From the NCBI RefSeq assembly GCF_014873495.1, contig NZ_JADBGF010000001.1:10106001-10170000 (forward strand): a stretch of 64,000 nucleotides of DNA, in the 5' to 3' direction. The notes under the pieces are model-generated. The model was not told where the DNA came from and did no database searches. It worked only from the letters and a program-made list of their open reading frames with translations. This document shows, piece by piece, positions 1-8,533 of this stretch. Both the position numbers and the translations under genes were made by a program. Position 1 is the stretch's first letter. Each line of letters begins with the position of its first letter. The DNA is from Streptomyces stelliscabiei. Its GTDB lineage: Bacteria > Actinomycetota > Actinomycetes > Streptomycetales > Streptomycetaceae.

Positions 1-198
1 ATACGTCGTGCGGGTGACGATGCCGTGCCGCTCGAACTGGCGCAGTCGGCTGGTCAGGGTGTGCGGACTGATGCCGGGCAGGGCCTCGTGCACCTGGTTG
101 AAGCGGTGGTAGCCGTGGAGCAGTTCGCGCACGATCAGGGTGGCCCACGGCCCGTTGAGCAGGGTCTGGAACCGGGCGACGCCGCACTCGGGGAGCAC
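1..198 (-). CDS. HxlR-family regulator, cut by the window edge
   Basis: The minus strand encodes a winged-helix HxlR domain: a cysteine near the N-terminus (LPECGVARF), then NGPWATLIVRELLHGYHRF and the recognition region ISPHTLTSRLRQFERHGIV. HxlR proteins are small, often redox- or aldehyde-responsive repressors that act as dimers. The C-terminus lies outside the window. The start is uncertain: GTG at 198 gives a short N-terminus, TTG at 213 is possible, and the frame stays open upstream to a GTG at 462 inside the preceding gene. Family assignment is firm; start and function are not. Confidence 0.72.
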   Translation of the reverse strand, partial: MLPECGVARFQTLLNGPWATLIVRELLHGYHRFNQVHEALPGISPHTLTSRLRQFERHGIVTRTTY

Positions 199-433
199 AG
201 GGATCGGTCCCAATTGTCCTTCAAGTACCGCCGACCGCCCGGCCAGAACCCGTCTCGCCTTCAACACGCTGAACTTGAAAGGGAAGACGAAGCGGGCTGG
301 CCACTCCTGTGCCGCCCGGGTCGCACCGGCTCCGCGCCGGGCAAGCCGGTTCCGCAACCGCTCGAACGCGAGGCGGCCCGAGGCGTCCCCGACGACCAGC
401 TCGCCGATTATGCGGGCTGCCAGACCTGTCTCA

Positions 434-1399
434 TCAACAGCCTTTGCCCGTGTGCAGATCACTGGTGTGAGCGGTTTCGAGGCGGTGTGCAAGGTGGAGC
501 AGATTCGCCAGGCGCAGCACGCGTCCGTCGAATCCTGGGAGGGGGACATGGAGCGGCTGGGTCCAGTGGGCGGGGATTGCGTCCAGCCCGTAGTACGCCC
601 CCGCGAGACCTCCGGTCACCGCGGCGACGGTGTCCGTGTCACCGCCGAGGTCGATTGCCGCGCGTATCGCGTCTTCGAAGCTGGCTGTGGTGCTCAGGGC
701 CCAGAGGGCGGAGCCCAGGCAGGGCCAGACGGCACCGTTGAACTCGGTTGCCTGATCGGGGTGCCAGTCGGGCGCGAGGACTGTGGCGTAGCGGCTGCGG
801 TGGTCGGGGTGGACGAGGGCCAGGATGTCCGGGAGCGCGGTGAGGGGGTCGGTGTCCTCGAACGTGACACGGATGAGTTCGTGGAAGATCGCGGTGCCTT
901 CCCAGGCCGCGCGGTCACCGTGGGTGAGGGCGGCGATGCGGCGGGCCGCGTCCATGGTGGCTTCCCGGCCGGCGGCCGCGAAGTGGACCGCGGAGGTCGA
1001 CGCCCGCATCAAGGAGCCGTTTCCCGCTGCTCGTTGGTTGACCTGGAAATGGATCGCGGCGGCGAGGTCCCAGGGCATGCCGTTGGTCAGGACGTCTTCG
1101 GTCTGCAGGCCGATGTCCTTCGGTTCTGATGCTGCCCACCGCTGGAAGCGGGCGAAGATGTCCGGCAGATCCAGTCTGCCCCGCTCCAGCAGCGACTCCG
1201 CGACCAGGACGGCCATCTGCGTGTCGTCAGTGGCCTCGCCGGGGTCCCAGCCACCGCCTCCGCACATCTCGCCACCGGCACCAGGCGCGGGGAACCGAGC
1301 GGAGAACGCTCCCGGGGGACCGAACTCGAAGGGGCCGCCCAGGGCGTCACCCACGGCTGCGCCGACGACCGCGCCAGCGGCCCGCTGAATCCGATTCAT
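434..1399 (-). CDS. ADP-ribosylglycohydrolase family protein
   Basis: A 321-residue protein of the DraG/ARH fold, which hydrolyses ADP-ribose from modified proteins or small molecules using a binuclear Mg/Mn site. Visible family motifs are GAAVGDALGGPFEF near residue 13, the metal ligands EATDDTQ around residue 55 and the C-terminal metal motif LGGDTDTVAAVTGG near residue 250. Length matches stand-alone bacterial members. It is the only intact gene in the first 3.7 kb. No partner ADP-ribosyltransferase is visible nearby, so the substrate is unknown. Very likely functional. Confidence 0.9.
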   Translation of the reverse strand: MNRIQRAAGAVVGAAVGDALGGPFEFGPPGAFSARFPAPGAGGEMCGGGGWDPGEATDDTQMAVLVAESLLERGRLDLPDIFARFQRWAASEPKDIGLQTEDVLTNGMPWDLAAAIHFQVNQRAAGNGSLMRASTSAVHFAAAGREATMDAARRIAALTHGDRAAWEGTAIFHELIRVTFEDTDPLTALPDILALVHPDHRSRYATVLAPDWHPDQATEFNGAVWPCLGSALWALSTTASFEDAIRAAIDLGGDTDTVAAVTGGLAGAYYGLDAIPAHWTQPLHVPLPGFDGRVLRLANLLHLAHRLETAHTSDLHTGKGC

Positions 1400-1487
1400 T
1401 CGCGCAGGTTATCCCTGCCGCGCCGGCGGCCGCGCGGCCCTATTTCCTTCCTCGGCTCTCCGGGCCGTCCTCTTCGCGCGCCCCGGG

Positions 1488-2153
1488 CTTGTCATGCTCC
1501 AGTCCCGCCAGGGCGCGGACCTCACCGGCGCCTTCCCTGACATCGCCGCTGCGGCCACCGAGCTGGGTGAGGCTCGAGTGACGCGCGATCCCGGAGGACC
1601 TCTTCGCCCGCGACGTGCTCGCCGCCCCTTTCACGCTGTGCCCTGCCACCAACGACCGGGCGACCGTGCTGGACTGGCTGGACCCGGCCTGGGGCACGGT
1701 CGGCATCGACGGCGTCGTGATCAAAGGAAGCGGGCAGCCGTACCTACCTGGCAAGCGTGCCTGGATCAAGGCCCGCTCCCACACCACGTCCGAAGGGCTG
1801 ATCGGCGGCGTCACCGGCGCCCTGGCCTCGCCGGCCACGCTGCTCCTGGCCGCTACGACGAGCTTGGGCACCTGCGGCTGATCGCGCACACCACTTTGCT
1901 TTCCACCGCCGTACGCCGCACCCTCGCACCGCGGCTGCACCAGGCTGACGCCGATCACCCCTGACAGGGGCGCCACTTCAGTGCGGGGTGGGGCACCCGC
2001 GGCGAGTTGGAGTACCACCCGGTGAGCCTCGACCTGGTGGCCGAGTTCCAGGCCGACATCGCTGTCGACGAGGGCCGTTACCGTCACCCAGTGCGTTCCC
2101 TGCGGCTTGGAGAAGACCTCACACCGGGCGACGTACCGCCGTTCGACAACTGA
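1488..2153 (+). pseudogene. ATP-dependent DNA ligase remnant
   Basis: Pieces of an ATP-dependent DNA ligase lie in order across frames. LQSRQGADLTGAFPDIAA (adenylation domain) starts near 1494. A second frame carries DLFARDVLAAPFTLCP and the ligase motif VGIDGVVIKGSGQPYLPGKRAWIKAR (given only in part: GIDGVVIKG, near 1700). The first frame then resumes with a stop at 1962-1964 and continues into the oligonucleotide-binding end (GWGTRGELEYHPV, ending DVPPF near 2150). The adenylation lysine segment is missing. At least two frameshifts, one in-frame stop and an internal deletion make it non-functional. Confidence 0.75.
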
Positions 2154-2165
2154 GTTCTCGGTTGG

Positions 2166-2351
2166 CATCCCCTCGTCGGCGACTTCACCCTGTCCTTCGA
2201 GACATTCAGCCTGCCCGACGGCAGCGACCAGGCCCTGATCACGCATCACGCGCACCCGGGATCGCCGTCCGCGGAGGCCGCGAGGCTGCTTGCCGGCTGG
2301 GGCGCGGACGCCACGCGGGCCGGATCGGACACGTCGGCCCCGTCCGCCTGA
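2166..2351 (+). pseudogene. MmyB-like XRE regulator, C-terminal remnant
   Basis: About 61 codons resemble the end of the MmyB-type ligand-binding domain of actinobacterial XRE regulators: HPLVGDFTLSFETFSLPDG, then PGSPSAEAARLLAGWG before the stop. The helix-turn-helix half and most of the sensory domain are absent, and no start codon or ribosome-binding site precedes it. It abuts the ligase remnant. From 2352 to 2563 no gene could be recognised, although the minus strand around 2440-2558 reads SLTADVQRLLTLLSAAD and may be another scrap. Confidence 0.55.
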
Positions 2352-2563
2352 CGGGACCGCGGACCGGCCGCATCCGCACCTGGGCACGCCGAAGACTGTC
2401 GTGCCGCTTCGACCTGCACCCTTGCCCCTGGGTTCTCCGGTGACCCGCACGAAGACCACCGACGATCCCGCGTCGGCCGCGCTCAGCAGGGTCAGAAGCC
2501 GTTGCACGTCTGCCGTCAGCGACGGCGATTCTAGCCCTGAGCTCTGCACGCAGTTCATGCTGG

Positions 2564-2816
2564 TCAGGGCGCTCCCTCATACGCGGAAGCACGGCAACGT
2601 GTGCACACCGAGCCTGCCCTTTCAGGGCTTCGGGTCGGTGGGTGGGTGTGTCGATGGTGGGCGTAGTCGCCGGTGTGCTGTTCGGCCCAGTCCTGCAGGT
2701 GTTGCAGTGCGGCGGTGACGCCGCGGGCGAGGTCGGTCAGGGCGTACTGCACCGTCGGTGGATGGCTGGGGTGCACGGTACGGGTGATCAGCCCACCGGC
2801 TTCGAGGTCGCTGTAA
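2564..2816 (-). pseudogene. HxlR-family regulator, C-terminal remnant
   Basis: The minus frame begins abruptly inside an HxlR wing, SDLEAGGLITRTVHPSHP, continues with PTVQYALTDLARGVTAALQH and DWAEQH, and ends in a charged tail. This is the standard C-terminal half of an HxlR protein. The DNA-contacting N-terminal half is missing; the sequence switches at about 2817 to a plus-strand metallo-beta-lactamase fold gene. It is not the missing half of the HxlR gene at the window start, which runs off the other way. Confidence 0.6.
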
Positions 2817-2819
2817 CCG

Positions 2820-3058
2820 ACGTTGCCGTGACCCGCGCCGTGAACACCGTGACGGTGCTCGGCGGCCCCACCGCGCTGATCCACCTGGCCGACTGGACGC
2901 TGCTGACCGACCCGCCCTCCGACGCCGCTGGCACCGAATACCGGGACGGCCCGGTTCTGGTGCGCAAGACCGCTGACCCGGCGCTGAAGCCCGCGCAACT
3001 GCCCGCTCTCGACGCCGTCGTGGTCGTGGGGCTGACCCCGCGCGCCACCGGTCAATGA
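2820..3058 (+). pseudogene. Metallo-beta-lactamase fold protein, N-terminal remnant
   Basis: The frame ending at the TGA at 3056 carries the first strands of an UlaG/RomA-like metallo-hydrolase: VTVLGGPTALIHLADWTLLT, then DPPSDAAGTEYRDGP and VRKTADPALKPAQLPALDAV. The next expected element, the metal-binding HxHxDH motif, is absent because the frame ends just before it. Nothing downstream restores it. A truncated, inactive gene is the simplest reading. Confidence 0.6.
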
Positions 3059-3116
3059 CTCACGTGGATCGGCCTGTAGCCGACCCGCCCGCCCGCAACG
3101 AAGAAAGAGAAGAAAC

Positions 3117-3719
3117 ATGACACCGGAAGTCGTGCACGAGTGCTTCGCCCAGTACCTCAAGGACCGGGACCTCGACGGACTGGGTTCCTTGTTCGACGAA
3201 GACGCCATGTTCGTACCGGGACCGGGACAGAAGCCGGTCTATGGCAGGGCAGGCATAAAGGAAGCACTGAAGTCCTACCTCCCTGCGCAGCGGCGGCACC
3301 GTTCTTCCACTGCCTACCCGCAACCCGCCCACCCCGTCCCGAAGCCGAAACCACAGGAGGCGTTTGGCGTGCGAAAGGACGCTGGGCGTGGCGCCCAGCC
3401 AACTACCGATGAACAACTGTTCATCAAGCCGTGCGTTCCAGCGCCATCACAGCTCCCGCCCTTGTCGCGTCGGTGCCCCAACTGGCCAGCATCTGGGAGG
3501 CAGTTCGGGGTTGATGTGCCCGCTATGAGCAGGGTGGCGCTGCGTCGCGAGGTCGGGTGTAGACCTCGTCGCCCGCCTCGCACCCGTGCACCGTGGGTCC
3601 AACGCGGCAGGCGACGCCCGCGACATCGCGCCCGTATGTGGGAGGGTGGACAAGGCTGCGTGCAGGCTCCGGGTGTCGAGGGGGCATTTCTTCCCGTACG
3701 GGTGTCGCGCCGCAGGTGA
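3117..3719 (+). pseudogene. SnoaL-like (NTF2 fold) protein, truncated
   Basis: The ATG at 3117 is preceded by GAAAGAGAAGAAAC, a usable ribosome-binding site. The first 58 residues (MTPEVVHECFAQYLKDRD, DEDAMFVPGPGQ, GRAGIKEALKSYL) match the start of the SnoaL/DUF4440 fold used by small isomerases and binding proteins. After about 3290 the frame turns into proline/arginine-rich sequence with no family resemblance, up to the stop at 3717. The original 3' half was probably lost. A short hairpin (GCTGGGCG/CGCCCAGC, 3381-3399) lies inside the foreign tail. Confidence 0.55.
3523..3700 (-). pseudogene. Zinc-type alcohol dehydrogenase scrap
   Basis: A minus frame reads PPTYGRDVAGVACRVGPTV then GCEAGDEVYTRPRD, matching the conserved segment of zinc-dependent alcohol dehydrogenases/quinone reductases (normally GxDxxGVV..VGxxVxxFxxGDxV). 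Only about 45 residues survive, with no zinc ligands and no Rossmann domain. Around it, 3300-3780 holds no intact gene. Confidence 0.45.
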
Positions 3720-3779
3720 GGTGTGGGCGCGGTGCCGAGGGTGCGGCGTGCGCTCCGCGGTGTCCGCTTTTCACGCCGG

Positions 3780-4388
3780 TCAGTGCGCCGTCCTGGTGTC
3801 CCCTTCGTGCTCGATGCCCAGGAGGGCGAGGGCGTTGTGGATGCCCTGTTCGAGGACTTGGTCGGCGAGTTGCGGGTCGGCGAGGGCCCGTGCGAGCTGG
3901 AGGGTGCCGGCCAACATGGCGTACGAGCTGAGGGCCATGGGGCGGACCGAGAGCGGGTCACCCGGCGCCAGGCGGGCGGCGATGCCGTCGGCGACCACCA
4001 GTACGCCCTCGGTGTAAGCCTGCTTGGTCGGGTGGGTGCAGCGCCCTATCTCGTCGAGCAGGGCGGCGGACGGGCAGCCGACGTCACGGCTGTCACGGTG
4101 CCAGGGGGACAGGTACCAGCGCACGATCTGTTCGAGGCCGGCGCGGCCCGGTTCCGCGTGCGCGACGATAGTCGCGTTCTGGGCCTGCAACTGGTCGGCG
4201 ATCGTGGTGGCCACGAGGTCGTCCTTGGACGTGAAGTGGGTGTAGAAGGCGCCGTTGGTCAGCCCTGCGTCCTTCATGAGCGCCGCGATGCCCGAGCCGT
4301 CGATGCCGTCCTCCTTGAAGCGGCGGCCCGCCGTCTCGATGATCCTCTGCCTGGTCGCCTGCTTGTGCTCTTTCCTGTAGCGCACCAC
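3780..4388 (-). CDS. TetR-family repressor (copy 1 of the regulon)
   Basis: A 202-residue TetR regulator. The N-terminal helix-turn-helix spans residues 10-55 with recognition region DAGLTNGAFYTHFTSKDDLV; the rest is the ligand-binding domain with the AefR/YcdC-like pattern LSPWHRDSRDVGCPSAALL. The start is GTG (4388, or GTG 4385), 6-9 bases after AGGAG. It is closely similar to the TetR at 8534-9127 and to a broken copy at 21.9 kb. Two operator-like sequences (4443-4466, 4625-4648) lie between it and the divergent hydrolase at 4891. This suggests autorepression and control of that hydrolase by a small ligand. Direction of control is inferred. Confidence 0.92.
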   Translation of the reverse strand: MVRYRKEHKQATRQRIIETAGRRFKEDGIDGSGIAALMKDAGLTNGAFYTHFTSKDDLVATTIADQLQAQNATIVAHAEPGRAGLEQIVRWYLSPWHRDSRDVGCPSAALLDEIGRCTHPTKQAYTEGVLVVADGIAARLAPGDPLSVRPMALSSYAMLAGTLQLARALADPQLADQVLEQGIHNALALLGIEHEGDTRTAH

Positions 4389-4442
4389 ACACTCCTCTAC
4401 GCGCCGGGAGGGCTACTCGCTCTCCAGCGGCTCCTCCAATGT

Positions 4443-4466
4443 ATTGTATTGTGAACGTAATTCAAT
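4443..4466. promoter_or_regulatory. Operator-like palindrome, site 1
   Basis: Core ATTGTGAACGTAAT (4448-4461) is flanked by ATTG and CAAT at exactly symmetric distance, giving an imperfect 24-bp palindrome centred at 4454.5. It lies 55 bases upstream of TetR copy 1. Matches the shared core ATTAYGNNCRTAAT found at nine other places. Confidence 0.7.
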
Positions 4467-4624
4467 AGCTCCGAATTCCGACGCTCTCGCGGCCGGGGTG
4501 GGGTTGCGGCCCCTCGGTCTCCGTTGTGCTGGACCGCTGGCGTTGCCGGCCCGTGTGCGGTCCCGAGGTCGGCTGCGGGCTTCGCCCTTCGTCGGGGCCC
4601 CTTGTGGACCCAGGGCGCGTCTGC

Positions 4625-4648
4625 TTAGTATTATGGACATAATTTAAT
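4625..4648. promoter_or_regulatory. Operator-like palindrome, site 2
   Basis: Core ATTATGGACATAAT (4630-4643), centre 4636.5, in an AT-rich island between TetR copy 1 and the hydrolase gene at 4891. The 240 bases between this site and the hydrolase start contain no recognised gene. Confidence 0.72.
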
Positions 4649-4890
4649 TGCTCACGGCTCGCGTGGGGGATTCCGAGGTGATCGGAGCGAGCCGGAAGCC
4701 GCCTGGGTCACCCCAGGGGGCGACTAGGAGATCGAGCGATCCGAGCGGATCGTCGGTCTGGTCCACAACTCCGGCTCGCCTCGTCGCACGCCGGCCAAGG
4801 GCAGCGGCCCCACAGGCCCAGCATGTCTTGCGTGCTGCATGAGCAGATCCGCGAGAACGGACGGGCACCCGCCAACAAGAGAAGGACGTC

Positions 4891-5742
4891 ATGCGTACGT
4901 ATCTGGCAGACAAGGCCGAGAACCTCACCGTGGAGGGGCCCTCCGCGACCTTCACCTACCGGCGCATGGGTCCGCAGGGCGGTGTCCCGCTGGTCCTGCT
5001 GCAGCGTTTCCGCGCGACCATCGACTGGTGGGACCCGGAGTTCCTGGACTACCTGGCCGCCGACCACGACGTGGTCGTCTTCGACAACGTCGGCGTCGGC
5101 TACACCACCGGCGAGCCGCGCGACTCCATCGACGGATTCGCCGAGGGCGCCGCCGAGTTCATCGAGTCCCTCGGCCTCACGCAGGCCGACGTGCTCGGCT
5201 GGTCACTGGGCGGTTTCGTGGCCCAGCGCCTGGCCGCGCGTCGCCCGGAGCTGGTGCGCAAAATCATCGTGGCGGGCAGCGGCCCGAACGGCTGGGTGCC
5301 CGGTGCGCCGGAGGCGAGCCAGAAGGTCCTCGGCATCATGGCCAAGCCCGACGCCGACCAGGACGACATGCTGTACCTGTTCTACCCGGAGACGGAAGCG
5401 GCCCGCGCCTCAGGGCACGAGCACTTCTCCCATGTCGCGCCCCGGCTCGCCGCCGGTGGCCCCGCGGTCACCGAGGCGACGGCGCAGGGCATGCTCGCCG
5501 CGATCGGCCAGCTCCTGGCAGCCCCCTTCGACGACGTACAGGCCGAACTGGAGTCCATCAAGCACCCCGTCCTGTACGCCAACGGCCTGCACGACGTGAT
5601 GGTCCCCGCCCACGCGTCCTACGTCGCCGTCCAGCACCTGGCCGACGCCACCCTCCTCCTCTACGGGGACGCCGGCCACGCCTTCCTCTTCCAGCACGCC
5701 AGAGCCTTCACCAAGCAGGTGGCCGACTTCCTCGCCGCCTGA
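4891..5742 (+). CDS. Alpha/beta hydrolase (copy 1)
   Basis: A 283-residue single-domain alpha/beta hydrolase, probably a cytoplasmic esterase, lactonase or C-C bond hydrolase. The nucleophile elbow is LGWSLGGFV (Ser near residue 109). The acid is in NGLHDVMVP (Asp near 229) and the catalytic His is in YGDAGHAFLFQH (near 257). The start ATG follows AGAAGGACGTC, a good ribosome-binding site. It faces TetR copy 1 across two operator-like sites. It belongs to the same subfamily as the hydrolases at 7300 and 11578 (all have a conserved D/N-W-D after the first loop and a final FQ motif). Substrate unknown. Confidence 0.9.
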   Translation: MRTYLADKAENLTVEGPSATFTYRRMGPQGGVPLVLLQRFRATIDWWDPEFLDYLAADHDVVVFDNVGVGYTTGEPRDSIDGFAEGAAEFIESLGLTQADVLGWSLGGFVAQRLAARRPELVRKIIVAGSGPNGWVPGAPEASQKVLGIMAKPDADQDDMLYLFYPETEAARASGHEHFSHVAPRLAAGGPAVTEATAQGMLAAIGQLLAAPFDDVQAELESIKHPVLYANGLHDVMVPAHASYVAVQHLADATLLLYGDAGHAFLFQHARAFTKQVADFLAA

Positions 5743-5794
5743 GCACGTCGACCGCGCCGCCGATCCCGAACCCCGGCGGCGGCCGGCTGACAGT

Positions 5795-5836
5795 CGTGCA
5801 AGCGCCGCCTCACAGTCATGAGGCGGCGCTTGCACG
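5795..5836 (+). terminator. Intrinsic-type hairpin after hydrolase copy 1
   Basis: A perfect 18-bp stem (5795-5812 with 5819-5836) and a 6-base loop CAGTCA, 52 bases after the hydrolase stop. No U-run follows, as is usual in Streptomyces. It may also serve the convergent minus-strand remnant whose stop lies in the loop. Confidence 0.75.
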
Positions 5837-7070
5837 ATGGTTGACCGGCGTCGCCATCGAGGCGGGGCAGCCGGTGCGCACCGGCGACATGACGGGATTC
5901 TGGATTGTCGGTTCCGAGTAGGGCACCGTCGTGTAGCCAAGGCCCTCGCCGAAGGCGGACGTGATCCCCCCGCACCTGGCCCCAGTGGACCGGCAGCTGT
6001 CCGGCAGGGCGGGGAACGCTGAGCGGCAGCAGCCCGCTCGGCTCGATGGGCTCGAGTGCGAGCTCGGCGATCACCCGACCGCCCCGCATCCCCGGGTTGA
6101 AGGCTGGTCGATGGCGTCCGCACCGAGTTCCGTGGCGGGCAGTGTCGATAGCTTGCCCTGGATAAACGAGACGAGGGGCCGGTTGAGCTTCTGAGGTCGC
6201 CGAGGAGCGCGATGTGACAACCGATGAGATCCAGCGTCGCCGTGGAGCGGCCTCTTCCGGTCGGACCGACGGTGTCGCCGACGTAGTCCGCCTGGGACGC
6301 GACCGCCATCGCCTCAGCCAGTTCGGCCTCGCCGACCTCGACGGGCAGGGCCGACCGGATCGGGGATCAGCCGGCCGATCTGCGCCCAGCGACGGTGTTG
6401 CGCAGGAGCATGAGTGAACACCGCGACAGTTCGAGGACTGGGCGGACGTCGATGACGACGGCGCTCACCGCGTCACCGGCCGGGATGCTTTTGGGCCGGC
6501 CCGTGAGCTCAACGCAGCGGAACCCGTGGAAGGCCATGGCCGGTTCGAAGGCGTCTTCGCAGCCCCTCTAGATGAAGTGGCCGGTCGCCAGGCCGAACGC
6601 AGCGGCCCTACGCACAGCTCGCCGTCCTCAAGGACTCCGGGTGCCGCGCCGTGATGACGGTCCGCCACTGCGCGGGCACGGAGCTTGCGCCAGCCCACGA
6701 TGTTCTGTCCGAAGGCGAGCAGAAGGGCACCCTGAACGTTGCGCCAGTCCACTGCGGGTGCAAGTCGGCGAGCGCTGTACCGGCGGCGCGGGATCGGGGT
6801 TGAGGCGGGCGTTGTCGTAGTCGACGGCTCGGGCTCCGGCCCGGCCTCCTGGAATCCGGTGCGCAGCCAGGCGTCGTCCTCACGCCGGCATCGATGTCGT
6901 GACCGCTGTACTGATCGTCAGCTGTCACCGGTCCGGGGCCGGACGTCAGCGACTCGCCGGTCACGACCAGCGTCTCGCAGCCGTCGGCGTAGGTGAGTCG
7001 CTCCTGCCCTGGTGGTGCGCTGGGCTGTGCGCCGCGAAGCCCGGCGGAACCAGTGATTCCACAGCTGTGC
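5816..7070 (-). other. Long decayed stretch, minus-strand coding scraps
   Basis: No intact gene between 5837 and 7100. Several minus-strand segments look like former protein sequence but could not be assigned. One is GLGYTTVPYSEPTIQNPVMS followed by VRTGCPASMATPVNH, ending at a stop in the 5795-5836 hairpin. Another is LNRPLVSFIQGKLSTLPATE near 6140-6190. A third, RLTYADGCETLVVTGESLT near 6930-6990, starts not far from operator site 3. Frames change between them. I treat the stretch as one or more dead genes without naming a family. Confidence 0.4.
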
Positions 7071-7100
7071 ATCTCGTTCGGCCCCACCACTTGCACCCTA

Positions 7101-7124
7101 ATTAAATTATGGTCATACTTCAAT
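7101..7124. promoter_or_regulatory. Operator-like palindrome, site 3
   Basis: Core ATTATGGTCATACT (7106-7119) with flanking ATTAA and TTCAAT symmetric about 7112.5. It lies about 175 bases upstream of the proposed start of hydrolase copy 2. Confidence 0.7.
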
Positions 7125-7299
7125 GGTCGACGGGTTGTTCAGAGACCTGATCCAGGCGGTTCTCCATGGGCCTCCTCCGGCCGTCGACTCCGGACTGCAG
7201 CCGCAGCCGGGAGACACGGGAGCACCGCTCTTCGCCCACCTGCGAGGAAGCAGAAATTGGCGCACAGTGGCGGTGACCCACACATCGAAGGGCACGACC

Positions 7300-8166
7300 G
7301 TGAACGCACGCGAAACACATGGTGACGTGGTGATGTCGTACAAGAACGCGCAGACCCGTACCGTCACCGCCGACGGAGTGACCTTCGCCTACCGCGACCT
7401 CGGCCCCCGGACCGGCATGCCGGTCATCTTCATCACCCACCTCGCCGCGGTCCTGGACAACTGGGACCCCCGGGTCGTCGACGGCATCGCGGCCAAGCGC
7501 CGGGTGATCACGTTCGACAACAGGGGTGTGGGCGCGTCCACCGGTGTGACGCCGAAGACCATCGAGGAGATGGCCAAGGACGCCGTCACCTTCATCCGGG
7601 CGCTGGGATTCGAGCAGGTCGACGTCCTCAGCTTCTCGATGGGCGCCATGATCGCCCAGGTGATCGCCGAGACCGACCCGCAGCTCATTCGCAGGCTGAT
7701 CCTCGCGGGCACCGGTCCGGCCGGCGGCGAGGGTATCAAGAACGTGACCCGGATCTCGCACTACGACACCCTCCGGGCACTGCTCACCCTTCAGGACGTG
7801 AAGCAGTTCCTCTTCTTCACCCGCACCCCGAACGGGATTCGGGCCGGAAAGGAGTTCCTGGCCCGCCTGAAGGAGCGCACCAAGGACCGGGACAAGGCGA
7901 TCCGCCCCACCTCCTACTTCTCCCAGCTCAAGGCCATCCACCGCTGGGGGCTGGCACAGCCGCAGGATCTCTCCCGCATCCAGCAGCCCGTACTCGTCGC
8001 CAACGGCGACAACGACCGCATGGTTCCGACGTCGAACTCGCACGACTTGGCCCGGCGACTGCCCAACGCCGAGCTGGTGATCTACCCCGACGGCGGCCAC
8101 GGCGGCATCTTCCAGTACCACGAGCAGTTCGTGCCGACGGCTCTCGAGTTCTTCGGCCGGCCGTAG
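7300..8166 (+). CDS. Alpha/beta hydrolase (copy 2)
   Basis: An alpha/beta hydrolase of 288 residues from the GTG at 7300, chosen because GAAGGGCACGACC sits just upstream; an ATG at 7333 is the alternative and the frame is open back to 7123. Catalytic elements: nucleophile elbow LSFSMGAMIAQ, acid NGDNDRMVP, histidine PDGGHGGIFQYH. It closely resembles the hydrolase at 11578-12417 (RRLILAGTGP versus RKLLLLGTGL). It lies downstream of operator site 3, with a strong hairpin terminator behind it, so it is a single-gene unit. Probably a cytoplasmic esterase or enol-lactone hydrolase; substrate not readable. Confidence 0.9.
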   Translation: MNARETHGDVVMSYKNAQTRTVTADGVTFAYRDLGPRTGMPVIFITHLAAVLDNWDPRVVDGIAAKRRVITFDNRGVGASTGVTPKTIEEMAKDAVTFIRALGFEQVDVLSFSMGAMIAQVIAETDPQLIRRLILAGTGPAGGEGIKNVTRISHYDTLRALLTLQDVKQFLFFTRTPNGIRAGKEFLARLKERTKDRDKAIRPTSYFSQLKAIHRWGLAQPQDLSRIQQPVLVANGDNDRMVPTSNSHDLARRLPNAELVIYPDGGHGGIFQYHEQFVPTALEFFGRP

Positions 8167-8207
8167 GGGCGCAGTGTGACCGGCACTCAGGCCGAGGAAG
8201 TTGACTC

Positions 8208-8240
8208 AGAGCCGTGACGCCCGGCGGGCGTCACGGCTCT
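8208..8240 (+). terminator. Hairpin terminator after hydrolase copy 2
   Basis: A perfect 15-bp stem AGAGCCGTGACGCCC (8208-8222) paired with 8226-8240 and a 3-base loop, 41 bases after the stop codon. Confidence 0.8.
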
Positions 8241-8353
8241 CGTCACGTGTTCGACGTAACTGACCTGCTCGCCTCTCGGCCCTGCGGCGTCGAGGCGGCT
8301 GTCGTGCAGGATGGCGATGCGGAGACCGGTCGACGTCCCCTCGGGCCTCGGGA

Positions 8354-8380
8354 CCTGGGACCCGGGCCCCGGGTCCCAGG
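8354..8380 (-). terminator. Hairpin beyond TetR copy 2
   Basis: Perfect 13-bp arms CCTGGGACCCGGG (8354-8366) and 8368-8380 around one base, about 150 bases downstream of the minus-strand TetR gene. Terminator role inferred. Nothing else was found between 8241 and 8533. Confidence 0.55.
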
Positions 8381-8533
8381 CCCAGGACCTGCCCTGCCGC
8401 TACGGCGTATTTCGAACGGGCGCAGAGTCAGCCGCCGTACGAGCGGAGGACCCCCGCGCCGGCCGCGCCCGAGATCGCAGTCGCCCCGGGGGCCACCCGC
8501 TCACGCGGCACCGGCGTCCCGGCCCGGGCCAGG

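Noticed and set aside
1440..2558. A 372-codon open minus-strand frame across the ligase remnant
   Set aside because: It is antisense to recognisable ligase and MmyB pieces, has no ribosome-binding site and shows no domain; open frames of this size arise by chance in such GC-rich DNA.
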